Source: an uncultured Actinomycetes bacterium (lineage in GTDB: Bacteria; Actinomycetota; Thermoleophilia; Miltoncostaeales; Miltoncostaeaceae). From it: DNA of 64,000 bases. A program made the position numbers and the translations under genes. Below the pieces are notes generated by a model, which was given only the letters and a program-made list of their open reading frames with translations, did not search any database and had not been told where the DNA came from. Positions 40,320 through 48,985 of the stretch are shown here, piece after piece. Each line of letters begins with the position of its first letter. The stretch's first letter is position 1. The stretch lies in the NCBI GenBank assembly GCA_903943955.1, contig CAJAPZ010000072.1, positions 28,991 through 92,990 on the forward strand, written 5' to 3'.

Positions 40320-41270
40320 ATGACCGGTCCGCCGATTCTCGACCGCCGCCTCGTGTTCGTTTTGGGCAAGGGCGGCGCGGGAAAGACCACCGTCGCCAGC
40401 GCGCTGGCGCTGGGACTTGCCGATGCCGGCAAGCGCACACTGCTCATTGAGGTGGCATCGGAGCGGCGCACCGAAGTGCTGTTTGGCACCCTGCCGGCGG
40501 TCGGCGGCGTGCCGCAGGAGGTGCGGCCCGGCCTCGCGACGCTGTCCATCGATTCCGAGAAGGCCACCGAGGAGTATCTGGCCCGGCAACTGCCCATGCG
40601 CCCGCTCGTGGAGTTGATGGTGCGCAGCCGGGCCTTCCATCAGGTGGCCCAGGCGGCACCGGGCCTGTCGGAATTGGTCACGGTGGGCAAAATCTGGGAT
40701 CTGGCCACCGCCGTAAAAGGTGACGCGCCGGTGTGGGATCGCATCGTGGTTGATGCTCCGGCCACGGGCCATGGCATCGCACTGCTCGAGGTGGCCGGGC
40801 GTATCCGCGAACTCGCCGGGTCCGGGCCCATCCGGGAGCAGGCCGAGAAGATTGAGCAGGTCATCCACCACTCCGCCGCCACGGGAGTGCTGGTGGTGGC
40901 CATTCCGGAGGACCTCGCGGTGAGCGAGGCCGTGGAGGCCGTTGCGGCGCTTCGCGAACGCGATCTGCCGGTCGCCGCGGCAGTCATGAACGCGGTACGG
41001 GAGTCGGCGTTCATGGATGCCGATGAGGCCCCGCTCGCTGCGGTGGCCTCGAGCATCGGCGGGGTGGCCGCGCGCGCTGCTGCCACCGCCGGACTGGCCG
41101 ACCTCATGGCCGCCCGCCACGACCAGGCCGAGATCGCTGCACTGGCCATCGGAACCAACGTGCCCGTGGTCTCGCTGCCCGATGTGCCCGACCTGCGGCC
41201 GGGCTCGGGTGGGCTCGAGCGGCTGGCCGCAGCCCTTATGACCGATCCGGCGATCGTTGGTGGAACATGA
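40320..41270 (+). CDS. ArsA/Get3-like ATPase, BagA type
   Basis: 316 aa. Deviant Walker A FVLGKGGAGKTTVASALALGLADAGKRTLL, switch I/II-like DRIVVDAPATGHGIALLEVAGRI, and A-loop VPVVSLPDVPDL. The first of two adjacent ArsA-family ATPases, like mycobacterial Rv3679/Rv3680 (called BagA and BagB), which form a heteromer. Probable role is handling hydrophobic or anionic cargo; arsenite pumping is unlikely as no ars gene is near. ATGA overlap with the next gene. Start set by TAGGGT; an upstream GTG (40311) is less likely. Confidence 0.88.
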   Translation: MTGPPILDRRLVFVLGKGGAGKTTVASALALGLADAGKRTLLIEVASERRTEVLFGTLPAVGGVPQEVRPGLATLSIDSEKATEEYLARQLPMRPLVELMVRSRAFHQVAQAAPGLSELVTVGKIWDLATAVKGDAPVWDRIVVDAPATGHGIALLEVAGRIRELAGSGPIREQAEKIEQVIHHSAATGVLVVAIPEDLAVSEAVEAVAALRERDLPVAAAVMNAVRESAFMDADEAPLAAVASSIGGVAARAAATAGLADLMAARHDQAEIAALAIGTNVPVVSLPDVPDLRPGSGGLERLAAALMTDPAIVGGT

Positions 41271-42403
41271 GCACCGACCTCCTGCAGTTGGTGGAGGGGC
41301 GCCGGATCGTGGTGGTTGCCGGGGCCGGCGGGGTGGGAAAGACCACCGTGTCGGCGGCGCTGGCACTCGGGCTCGCTGCCCGCGGCGCGCGGGTTGCGGT
41401 GGTCACCATTGACCCTGCCCGGCGTCTGGCCGCGGCCCTGGGAATTGACGCACTGGGCGACATGCCCCACCGGGTGGATGCCGCACGGGTGGAGGCATCT
41501 GGCATGGCGATGCTCGGCACGATGGACGCCCTCCAGCTCGACCCGCGCGCCACATTCGATCGGCTGGTTGCCCGCGAGGCGCCCGATGAAGCCGCTCGCG
41601 AGCGGATCCTCACCAACCGCATCTACCGGCACCTGTCGAGCACCGCGGCCGGTGCCCAGGAGTTCATGGCAGTGGAGCGCCTGCACGAGCTTCACGACTC
41701 GGGCGACTACGACGTGGTGGTACTCGACACTCCACCGGCGCGCAACGCCCTCGACTTCCTTGACGCACCCGAGCGCATGACCCGATTTATCGAGGGTCGC
41801 GGGTTGCGGCTGCTGCTGGGCCCCCGGGGAGGGGCCGGCCGGGTGGGCTGGCGCGCACTGCAGGCCGGAGGATCAATGGTGATGTCGGTACTCGAGCGCC
41901 TCACCGGAGCCGAACTGATCGGCGAGATCAGAGAGTTCCTGCTGTCGTTCGATGGCATGTACCAGGGCTTCAGCGATCGCGCTGCGGCGGTGAACCAACT
42001 GCTGTCGTCAGACGATGCCCGCTTCGTGGTGGTCACCGGGCCACGGCCCGAGCCATCCGCCGAAGCACATGCGCTGTGGGATCGCCTCAGCACCGACCAC
42101 TACCCCCTGGGTGCGCTGGTGGTGAACCGGGTGCACCCGGTACCGGACGGGGCCGATGATGCCCCCGACGGGCTCGAGGCGTTGCTGCGCGGCGCCGGGG
42201 CGCCGGATCCGGCTGGTCTCGCCCGGCGGGCGACGACAGTGCTCGAGGCCGCCCGGGCGCGCGCCCGGGCCGACCGCCACGCGATTGACGCCGTGACCAT
42301 CGCATTGCATCACCCATACGTGGTGACGGTGCCGGCGCTTGAGTCCGATCCGGTGGAGGTGGCGGGCATCGCCAGCATCACCAGGGCCCTCGGGGCCGCC
42401 TGA
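41267..42403 (+). CDS. ArsA/Get3-like ATPase, BagB type
   Basis: 378 aa. Walker A VVVAGAGGVGKTTVSAALALGLAARG, TIDPARRLAAALGI (the dimerisation/nucleotide motif), switch II VVLDTPPARNALDFLDAPERM and a helical cargo-binding region rich in M/F/L (MVMSVLERLTGAELIGEIREFLLSFDGMYQGF). Larger than its partner and with the actinobacterial TIDPARR. Overlaps the previous gene (ATGA). Followed by a strong terminator. Confidence 0.9.
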   Translation: MSTDLLQLVEGRRIVVVAGAGGVGKTTVSAALALGLAARGARVAVVTIDPARRLAAALGIDALGDMPHRVDAARVEASGMAMLGTMDALQLDPRATFDRLVAREAPDEAARERILTNRIYRHLSSTAAGAQEFMAVERLHELHDSGDYDVVVLDTPPARNALDFLDAPERMTRFIEGRGLRLLLGPRGGAGRVGWRALQAGGSMVMSVLERLTGAELIGEIREFLLSFDGMYQGFSDRAAAVNQLLSSDDARFVVVTGPRPEPSAEAHALWDRLSTDHYPLGALVVNRVHPVPDGADDAPDGLEALLRGAGAPDPAGLARRATTVLEAARARARADRHAIDAVTIALHHPYVVTVPALESDPVEVAGIASITRALGAA

Positions 42404-42411
42404 AAACGCGC

Positions 42412-42437
42412 GGGGCCCCGCCATCAGGCGGGGCCCC
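42412..42437. terminator. Bidirectional terminator between the ATPase pair and the secreted-protein gene
   Basis: GGGGCCCCGCC, ATCA, GGCGGGGCCCC: an 11-bp perfect stem with a 4-nt loop, placed between two convergent genes. Confidence 0.8.
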
Positions 42438-42463
42438 GGTCACATCACGTGACTGTCAATTGG

Positions 42464-42979
42464 CTACGCGTCGAGGCAGACCACGTACACAATGAAGTTC
42501 GCTGAGTTTGTGGAGCTGTTCTCGAGCGAGGCGTTCCACCCAACCGGCACCTGATTGGAGATCGTGGGGGCCTGTCCATTGGCCAGCGCCGGGCGGCTGT
42601 AGAGCACCGTGGCGTTGTAGCCCGTGTAGGTGGCATCCGGCACGCCGCCAAACCCGCCGCCGGTCACGTCGTCACCGCTATCGCACTTGGGAAATGCCGA
42701 TCCGCTGGTGCCGATTGGCACGGTCACCTGCTGGTAGCGCAGGTACGTGGTGATGGCGCCCGGTGCGAGCGTGGTCTTCAGCACGCTGTTGCTGGCAAGG
42801 GTGCGGTTGTTGATCGCCTGATTGGCGATCTTCACATTCTTGACCGACTTGTTGACCAGATCAGTACCACTGATCTGCGTTGCGGCATACGCGCCACCAC
42901 CGGCGAGTGCCACGACGAGCGCGGTCGACGCCACCACCATTGCGGCGCTGGGACGACGGAAACGGGAATTGATCTTCAT
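42464..42979 (-). CDS. Secreted protein with tandem short repeats, Thermoleophilia-like
   Basis: 171 aa. Signal peptide (SAAMVVASTALVVALAGGGAYA), then ATQISGTDLVNKSVKNVKIANQAINNRTLASNSV, a repeat rich in N-K/Q-x-I that I associate with many secreted proteins of Solirubrobacterales, then a beta domain with one Cys pair candidate (PKCDSG and VVCLDA). Function unknown. GGAGG-containing ribosome site about 10 nt before ATG. A lineage marker more than a functional clue. Confidence 0.75.
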   Translation of the reverse strand: MKINSRFRRPSAAMVVASTALVVALAGGGAYAATQISGTDLVNKSVKNVKIANQAINNRTLASNSVLKTTLAPGAITTYLRYQQVTVPIGTSGSAFPKCDSGDDVTGGGFGGVPDATYTGYNATVLYSRPALANGQAPTISNQVPVGWNASLENSSTNSANFIVYVVCLDA

Positions 42980-43055
42980 TACTGGGCGACCTCCTGGTCA
43001 CGAACCGCGGGGATGCATCTGATGCGAGTTGGCGATCTGCTCCCCGGCTCCTGCC

Positions 43056-43919
43056 TCAGCGCGCCAGCACCACCGTTCCCTCGCGTCCGGTGCCCACCAC
43101 CACGCCACCGGCTGCCGCAGCCGTCGCCACTCCCCGGATGGTGGCGAGCTGATCGCCCGAGGTCAGGTCGTGCACCACCACGCGCTCCCCAAGCGAACGC
43201 GTTCCGGTAACCAGCAGCCCGTCCCCCACCTGCAGGGAGCGTCCGCCGCCCGGTGGCACATCGATCGTGGGGCGCTCGGCCCGCGCCACGGTGAAATGCA
43301 GCACCACCCGGGGTCCCGCGCCGGCGATGGCCACCCCACCCGGCACCGTCGCGACTGCGGTGATGGGTTCGCCCAGTGGGTTCTCTGCGCGGGCCTCCTC
43401 CTCGCCACCACGCACCAGCACCAGGTCGAGTCCCGCCGCCACCGCGAGGTCGCCGTGATCGAGCCATGCAGCCGCGGTGGCACCCACGATGCCCGCAGTC
43501 CAGCCACGGGTACGCCCGCCATCCACCCGGGTGACCACGGTGGACCGGGGCAGTGCCGCACGGTCGCCCACCGCCACCAGTGCACCATCACCCGAGCAGG
43601 CCAGGTGCACCCGCCCCGCACCACGGGCACGCACGCCCACATGCGGCGATCCGGCGGGATCATCAATCACGAGCACCCCGCGATGCGGAGCGAGTGCAAG
43701 CCGGCTGGCGTCCACGGCAACAAGCGAGCGCACGTCGGCAACGAGGATCTCGCGCTCATCCGAAAGATCGGGCAGGCGCGCCACCACAACGCGCCCCGGG
43801 AGAGCGACGGCAACCCATTCGCCGTCGGGTGACACTGCAACGGCCGACCCCGGCCAGGCACGCGATGCCACCACCGAGAACAGGCCCTCCACCTCCAGGC
43901 CGCCATGAGGGGGCGCCAC
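43056..43919 (-). CDS. Beta-propeller-like protein of unknown function
   Basis: 287 aa of repeating beta-strands with G-D/A-x-L-V/A-V turns (SPDGEWVAVALPGRVVVARL, GRVHLACSGDGALVAVGD, AWLDHGDLAVAAGLDLVLV, GGVAIAGAGPRVVLHFTVA, GGGRSLQVGDGLLVTG), about 6-7 blades expected. No signal peptide is obvious, so cytoplasmic. Starts GTG 43919 (VAPPHGGLEVEG) two bases after the stop of the glycosyltransferase gene, so the two are coupled. Family not resolved. Confidence 0.65.
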   Translation of the reverse strand: MAPPHGGLEVEGLFSVVASRAWPGSAVAVSPDGEWVAVALPGRVVVARLPDLSDEREILVADVRSLVAVDASRLALAPHRGVLVIDDPAGSPHVGVRARGAGRVHLACSGDGALVAVGDRAALPRSTVVTRVDGGRTRGWTAGIVGATAAAWLDHGDLAVAAGLDLVLVRGGEEEARAENPLGEPITAVATVPGGVAIAGAGPRVVLHFTVARAERPTIDVPPGGGRSLQVGDGLLVTGTRSLGERVVVHDLTSGDQLATIRGVATAAAAGGVVVGTGREGTVVLAR

Positions 43920-43920
43920 C

Positions 43921-45090
43921 TCAGCCCCCTGCGAGGAATGCCGCGTAGACCGCTTCGTTACGCGCGGCGGTCTCATCCCAGGAATACCTTGCGGCGGTCT
44001 CGTGCGCGCGGGCCACCAGACCATCGCGCAGGACCGGATCTTTCATCACGCGGGCCAGCACATTGGCCAGGTCTGCTGGATCACCAACCGGCACCATCAG
44101 GCAGTCCACGCCGTCCTCCATGAACTCCGAGAACACAGGCAGGTCGCTGACGACCACCGGAAGTCCGGCGGCTGCGGCCTCAAGCAGCACCAGCCCAAAT
44201 CCCTCCCGCGTGGACGGAAACGCCAACACATCTGCTGCCCGGTAGAGCACCGGCATGTTGTCGTCTGCCACCACGCCAATACGTGCAACATCCGCCACGG
44301 TCGGAGCATCAGGGCCTTCGTGAACCACAAGCCCGAGGCGGGAGGCGTCATCCCGCCAGGCAACCTCATGCGCATCGGATGCATAGATGCCATCGCCCCC
44401 GGCGATCACCAGCAGCGCGCCCTCCGGCAGCCGTGCCCGAGACCGCGCGAAGGCCTCTAACAGCATGCGGCTGCCCTTTCGCGCCTGCACCCCGCCCACG
44501 GCGAGCACCACCGGGCGATCGCCCCATCCCATGCGTGCCCCGGCCGCGGCCCGATCAAGACCAGGAGATGCGAATCGGGCGGCATCCACCCCGTTGGGCA
44601 CAACCGGCGCCTCCACCCCGAACTCGTGCGCCAGCCGATCGGCCCAGAACGCCGACACCGCAATGGAGCGATCAACATCCTGAATCGACGCCCGCTGGCA
44701 CTCTTCAAGGAAGCGATCCTCAAACACTTCGGTGTGGTGCACCGTGCGGACCACGTGGGGGATCTCGCCCTCGGTCCGCAGGGCGAGCAGGGCCCGGGCC
44801 GCAAGCATGTCCTGAGCGTGGTTGATGTCCACTGCCGGTGCACCCCGCAATGCTGCCGCGAGCACGGCGGAGCAGCGTTCCACGCGCGCTGCCGGGGCCT
44901 CGCCCGGAACCCACGCGACCGCCACCTGATGGATGGCTACCGACGGAGCAACGGCGATGCCGACCCCTTCGAGCGTGAGCGCCCAGATCTCAACCTCGTG
45001 TCCACGCGCCGCGAGTGACTCCACCAGGCACCGCGCATGCATTGCACCCCCCCGCGGCATTGCGGAGTAGGTGACGAGCCGGACCCTCAC
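43921..45090 (-). CDS. Glycosyltransferase family 4, MSMEG_0565-like
   Basis: 389 aa, GT-B fold. N-terminal RLVTYSAMPRGGAMHARCLVESLAARGHEVEIWAL resembles the MSMEG_0565 family (usually found in a nitrilase-containing Nit1 cluster, absent here). Donor-binding motif EGFGLVLLEAAAAGLPVVVSDLP (E-x7-E) and VVPNGVDAARF are present. It transfers a sugar from an NDP-donor to an unknown acceptor. GTG start overlaps the FdrA-like stop (GTGA). Confidence 0.85.
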   Translation of the reverse strand: MRVRLVTYSAMPRGGAMHARCLVESLAARGHEVEIWALTLEGVGIAVAPSVAIHQVAVAWVPGEAPAARVERCSAVLAAALRGAPAVDINHAQDMLAARALLALRTEGEIPHVVRTVHHTEVFEDRFLEECQRASIQDVDRSIAVSAFWADRLAHEFGVEAPVVPNGVDAARFASPGLDRAAAGARMGWGDRPVVLAVGGVQARKGSRMLLEAFARSRARLPEGALLVIAGGDGIYASDAHEVAWRDDASRLGLVVHEGPDAPTVADVARIGVVADDNMPVLYRAADVLAFPSTREGFGLVLLEAAAAGLPVVVSDLPVFSEFMEDGVDCLMVPVGDPADLANVLARVMKDPVLRDGLVARAHETAARYSWDETAARNEAVYAAFLAGG

Positions 45091-46331
45091 CGCCCCGGTC
45101 GCACAAGCGCAGCCGCGAGTCGGGCCGCCTGCCCGCTGGTCGGCGCCAGCCGCACGCCGAGCGCCTCCAACTTGGCCTCCTGATCCGACAGCATCTGGGG
45201 GTCGGCCTCGGTACCCACCACGTGGGCCACCACCTGCAACGACGGCCGTGCCTGTAGCGCCCGGGACAGTGCGGGCGCGAGCGCACCCACCGGGTCGGGA
45301 TGCGCGGCGTACCCCAGTACGACGTCAAGCAGCACAACGGCCACCGTCTGGTCGGCCACGGTGTCGACGAGCAGGCGTGCCCGGTGCTCTGGGTCCTCGA
45401 TGGGATGCGGTGCACCGTGCTCGTGCGCAGCCGTGGCAACGTCGAGACACGCATGGCCGCGCACCACCTCATCGCCCTCGAGGGGCACGGCGTCGCCGGC
45501 CGGTGCGTTGCTCACCACCCGGCCAAGCCGCCCCGCGAGAATGGCTGACGCCTCAGCACACAATCCGGGGCCCGAGAAGATGCCGCGCACGTGCCCGGCG
45601 CTCACCCATCCTGTGGGCTCGGTGGCAGGAATGACCGGGCGGGCACCGGCGAGGCGCGCAGCGCCAAGCGCAGCGCCATCAATTGCCGGGTGTACCTCCA
45701 CGCCATCAGGGGATGCCACGCCGTCGGCGCCCATCAGGCACACCGACGCAGGCTTGCCGGTGGCTACGAGAGCGGGAAGCAGACGGCGCGCAACCTCGGG
45801 CGACCAGGCATCAGCCACCAGCAGGATGACCTCGGTGGCCGCATCGGTGGCCAGGCGCGCCAGCGAGTCGAGTGCCGTCGCGGCGCCCACCTTGTCGGTG
45901 AGGTCGCGTCGACCGGTCACGAGGCAGGTGCTCACACCCACGCCGAACCGGTCGAGCAGCACCGTGGCCTCCTGTGCAGACGTGCCCGATGTGGCGATGA
46001 CCCCCACCCGGCCGGCACTCACTGCGTTGACAAACCCGATGCCGATGCCATCGATGATTGCGGTCTCACACCCGGGGCCCATGAGGAGGTGGCCGGCGTC
46101 GTGTGCCCGGCGCTTCAGCACCACTTCGTCGTCAATCGACACGCCGTCGCTCACCAGCATCACATCGGCACCTGCCCCAATGGCCCGATGGGCCTCGAGC
46201 GCGGCGTATCCGCTTGGCACACCGATGACCACCAGACCGGCTGTGGCCTCGGCCACCGGTGCGGCAACGACCAACGTCTCGATGGGCGTGTCGGTGGGGT
46301 CGTGCTCTGGGAACTGGATGACGTCACTCAC
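45087..46331 (-). CDS. FdrA-like protein (succinyl-CoA-synthetase-alpha-like, acyl/carbamoyl transfer)
   Basis: 414 aa. Motifs of the FdrA/AllF family: LVVIGVPSGYAALEAHRAIGAGADVMLVSD, HLLMGPGCETAIIDGIGIGFVNAV, VGVIATSGTSAQEATVLLDRFGVGVSTCLVTGRRDLTDKVG. Shorter than the typical about 500-550 aa of FdrA. FdrA-type proteins were shown, with YlbE (DUF1116) and YlbF, to form oxamate carbamoyltransferase in E. coli (from memory). A DUF1116 gene lies 1.4 kb away on the other strand. GTG start 46331; TAGCGT lies 9 nt upstream (slightly long for a leaderless start). Confidence 0.8.
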   Translation of the reverse strand: MSDVIQFPEHDPTDTPIETLVVAAPVAEATAGLVVIGVPSGYAALEAHRAIGAGADVMLVSDGVSIDDEVVLKRRAHDAGHLLMGPGCETAIIDGIGIGFVNAVSAGRVGVIATSGTSAQEATVLLDRFGVGVSTCLVTGRRDLTDKVGAATALDSLARLATDAATEVILLVADAWSPEVARRLLPALVATGKPASVCLMGADGVASPDGVEVHPAIDGAALGAARLAGARPVIPATEPTGWVSAGHVRGIFSGPGLCAEASAILAGRLGRVVSNAPAGDAVPLEGDEVVRGHACLDVATAAHEHGAPHPIEDPEHRARLLVDTVADQTVAVVLLDVVLGYAAHPDPVGALAPALSRALQARPSLQVVAHVVGTEADPQMLSDQEAKLEALGVRLAPTSGQAARLAAALVRPGR

Positions 46332-46381
46332 GGCGTCCCCACGCTACCGGGCAGCGGGGACGGCGGCGTCACCGGTGGCCG

Positions 46382-46777
46382 TCAGGCGGTCTCGGCCACC
46401 ATCTCGGGCTGGGTACCGGTGGCAAGGGCGGCGAGACGCGTGCGCAGCACCCGGGACTCGTCGCGGGCACGCCTGAGCGCGGCTTCGGTTGACACCAGCG
46501 CGGCGCGGAGATCGGTCAGATCGTCGTCGGCCTCAGCCACGCGCCGCGCCAGCACCGCGAGAGGACGGTCCATCGGGGCGGATGGACGGGGCACCGATAC
46601 CTGCGCATCCGATGCCAGCAGGCCCACGCGCAGCAGCTCGGCCACATCCACAACCCGTACCCCACCCCGACGGCCCACGGTCAGCGTGCCGCGCTCGGCG
46701 CGTCGCTCGAGCGCCTTCTTGGTGGTGCCACACACCTCGGCGGCGTCGGCGAGGGTGAGTGATCGCGCAGTCGTCAT
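46382..46777 (-). CDS. HTH DNA-binding protein with coiled-coil C-terminus
   Basis: 131 aa. N-terminal SLTLADAAEVCGTTKKALERRAERGTL then VGRRGGVRVVDVAELLRVG is an excisionase/MerR-like winged helix-turn-helix. The C-terminal half (RRVAEADDDLTDLRAALVSTEAALRRARDESRVLRTRLAAL) is a strong coiled coil, likely for dimerisation. It is divergent from the TauE/SafE gene, with repeated GCGTGC sequences in between (46848-46920). ATG 46777; the long frame to 47383 is a shadow. Confidence 0.65.
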   Translation of the reverse strand: MTTARSLTLADAAEVCGTTKKALERRAERGTLTVGRRGGVRVVDVAELLRVGLLASDAQVSVPRPSAPMDRPLAVLARRVAEADDDLTDLRAALVSTEAALRRARDESRVLRTRLAALATGTQPEMVAETA

Positions 46778-46899
46778 GCCCGCCGTTTCGCCGCGCACGC
46801 CGCCCTCCCTGCACGCCGACGCTGTGACGCCGGTCCGTATTCGATTGCGTGCAACTACTCGGCAGCCCCGCCGGACCGGAATGAAAAGCGTCCCGACGC

Positions 46900-46920
46900 G
46901 CGTGCGATACGCGTGCGATA
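46900..46920. repeat. Tandem GCGTGCGATA repeats, possible operator
   Basis: GCGTGCGATA at 46900-46909 and again at 46911-46920, an 11-bp period (one helical turn), with a related GCGTGCAACTA at 46848-46858. It lies between the HTH gene and the permease gene, ending 11 nt before the permease ATG. Confidence 0.5.
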
Positions 46921-46931
46921 GTTGCCGCCGA

Positions 46932-47699
46932 ATGCATGACCTCGGCACCCTCGCTCTCCTCTTCGCGTTCCTCGGCGGTATCGGCGGGGGATTCGTCAAT
47001 TCGGTTGCCGGCGGCGGCACGCTCGTGACCTTCCCGGTGCTCACGGCCATCGGCATCCCGTCGCTCGATGCCAACATCACCAACGCCGTTGCGCTGTCCC
47101 CAGGGTATGCGGGTGGAGTCCTCGCGCAGCGCGATGACTTCGGAGGCCGCCGTGACCTCGCGCGCGCGCTTGCCATCACCGCCATCGGCGGAGGCATCAC
47201 GGGTGGGGTGCTGCTGCTGGTCAGTGGCGAGCATCTGTTCACCATCCTGGTGCCCTGGCTCATCCTTTTCGCCACGGCCCTGCTGGCATTCCAGAGACCG
47301 CTGCGCAGGCTCACCGCGAGTGCGCGTGGTGTGAGCGGCGAGGCGCGTACCGCAATCATTCTCATCCCGATCTTTGCCGCCACCGTGTACGGCGGCTACT
47401 TCGGGGCCGGCCTTGGCATCGTCACCATCGCCATCCTCAACCTTCTGCTGAGCGACACACTCAACCGGCTGAATGCCCTGAAGTTGCTCATGTCGCTTGC
47501 GGCAAATGGCGCGGCGGCGCTGCTCTTTGCATTCAGCGGTCATGTGTACTGGGCAGCGGGCGTATTGATGGGCGTGGGTGCATGGGGCGGAGGCTGGATT
47601 GGCGGCAAGAGCGTGCAGCACATCCCCGAGCGCCCGTTCCGCTGGGGGATCATCACTCTCGGGCTCGCTATGACCATCGTGTTCTTCTTCCGGATATAG
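46932..47699 (+). CDS. TauE/SafE-family sulfite/anion permease
   Basis: 255 aa with about eight helices in two halves. First half GGIGGGFVNSVAGGGTLVTFPVLTAIGIP (G-G-G-x-L-x-x-P-x-L motif) and second half YGGYFGAGLGIVTIAILNLLL. Exports or imports sulfite, sulfonates or other anions; substrate unknown. ATG 46932 chosen by frame; a GATAGT about 9 nt upstream is a weak -10. Confidence 0.9.
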   Translation: MHDLGTLALLFAFLGGIGGGFVNSVAGGGTLVTFPVLTAIGIPSLDANITNAVALSPGYAGGVLAQRDDFGGRRDLARALAITAIGGGITGGVLLLVSGEHLFTILVPWLILFATALLAFQRPLRRLTASARGVSGEARTAIILIPIFAATVYGGYFGAGLGIVTIAILNLLLSDTLNRLNALKLLMSLAANGAAALLFAFSGHVYWAAGVLMGVGAWGGGWIGGKSVQHIPERPFRWGIITLGLAMTIVFFFRI

Positions 47700-47729
47700 C
47701 CCGGCCGCGGCGACCTCCGGGGCGGCGCC

Positions 47730-47735
47730 TACGAT
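47730..47735 (+). promoter_or_regulatory. -10 element TACGAT, leaderless DUF1116 gene
   Basis: TACGAT, CCACAC, then ATG 47742: spacing 6 nt. Confidence 0.6.
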
Positions 47736-47741
47736 CCACAC

Positions 47742-48971
47742 ATGCCCGCGCTCGTCATCGCCACCATCGGGGCGCCCCGCGAGGACGCTGCGCTCCGCGC
47801 CCAGGGGTTTGAACCGCTCACCGTGGACTGGGACCCGCCGGCACGGGGCGATCTGGGCGTCGTCTCCCTGCTCACACGGGCATATGCAGATGACGAGATG
47901 GAAGACGCCAACCGCGAGGCGCTTGGCCGCCTCGACGCCGCCCGCCCGCATCTTGTGGGCGCCGGGCTGGCTGGCGAATTGGTGCCGGGGCTGGAGGACC
48001 GGACCATTTTGCATCCCGGGCCGCCGGTGGAGTGGGAGCACGTGGGGCCACCCCTTCGCCGCGCACTCATCGCCGCGGTGTTGCTGGAGGGTTGGGCACC
48101 CGACGCCGACGAGGCCACGGCGATCCTGGAGCGAGGTGCCATCGCGCTCTCGCCGGCCCATGCATTTGGCGTGGCCATTCCCATGTGCGCGGTGCTCTCG
48201 CCGTCGATGGCCGCATGGGCTGTGACCGATGAGGAAACGGGCATCGATGCCTGGGCTCCGTTCATGGACCCACCCACCGACGCGCTGTGGACCGGCAACC
48301 ACTCGCTGGCAGCGATCCGCCGACAGCGCCTGATGGCCGACCGGGTGGCACCGGGTATCGCCGCCGCGCTCGGGCAAACGGGTCCGATTGATCTTGCGGC
48401 GCTTGCCGACGAAGCCGAGGCCATGGGCGACGACGGGGTGGTGGAGCATCGCGCCGCCACCATGCTGCTCATGCGGGCGCTCCTTGACGGACTCGCAACC
48501 CGGGCGCTCGATGCAGTCCCACCAATTACGGCGCTCGTGTCGGGCAACGACCGTTTCGCGCTGCCGCTGATGGCCGCCGGCGCGCACGCGGCGCTGCAGT
48601 CCACCCTCGGCGTTCCGCGATCCAGCCTTGTGGCGGCCATCACCAGCAACGGCACCGACATCGGTGTGATGCTGTCCGGGCTTCCGGGCGCGTGGTTTAC
48701 CGCCCCGGCACCCATCCCCGACCAGGCCGAATTCGTTGAGGGCGCATCCCCGGTGGATGCAGCACCTTGGGTGGGCGATCAGGGGCTGCTGGAATTGGTG
48801 GGCATTGATGCCCGCCTGTGCCTTGACCTGGACGAGGCCCCGTCGGTGGCCACTGCCATCGTAAGCCGCACCCATGCCGGATGGATTGGCGAAGGCGCAG
48901 CACGCACGCCGATGGCACCCATCCGCGATGCCCTCATGACGCTTCTCCCCATGCCGGGCACCTCGGGCTGA
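47742..48971 (+). CDS. DUF1116 (YlbE/AllG-like) protein
   Basis: 409 aa. DUF1116 runs: ANREALGRLDAARPHLVGAGLAGELVPGL, ILHPGPPVEWEHVGPPLRRALIAAVLLEG, CAVLSPSMAAWAV, EAMGDDGVVEHRAATMLLMRALLDGLA, ITSNGTDIGVMLSG, AWFTAPAP. In E. coli the relative YlbE works with FdrA and YlbF in oxamate carbamoyltransfer (from memory). No DUF2877 (YlbF) or carbamate kinase gene is within the window, so only two parts of the module are here, on opposite strands. Start set by TACGAT. Confidence 0.85.
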   Translation: MPALVIATIGAPREDAALRAQGFEPLTVDWDPPARGDLGVVSLLTRAYADDEMEDANREALGRLDAARPHLVGAGLAGELVPGLEDRTILHPGPPVEWEHVGPPLRRALIAAVLLEGWAPDADEATAILERGAIALSPAHAFGVAIPMCAVLSPSMAAWAVTDEETGIDAWAPFMDPPTDALWTGNHSLAAIRRQRLMADRVAPGIAAALGQTGPIDLAALADEAEAMGDDGVVEHRAATMLLMRALLDGLATRALDAVPPITALVSGNDRFALPLMAAGAHAALQSTLGVPRSSLVAAITSNGTDIGVMLSGLPGAWFTAPAPIPDQAEFVEGASPVDAAPWVGDQGLLELVGIDARLCLDLDEAPSVATAIVSRTHAGWIGEGAARTPMAPIRDALMTLLPMPGTSG

Positions 48972-48985
48972 CACAATCTCTGGTC

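Noticed and set aside
40320..42403. Arsenite pump ATPase (ArsA) function
   Set aside because: ArsA family is right, but there are no arsB/arsD/arsR genes and the pair matches the actinobacterial BagA/BagB layout.
45591..47699. 702-codon plus-strand frame ending with the TauE permease
   Set aside because: Only the last 256 codons are the real gene; the rest is an open extension across other genes.
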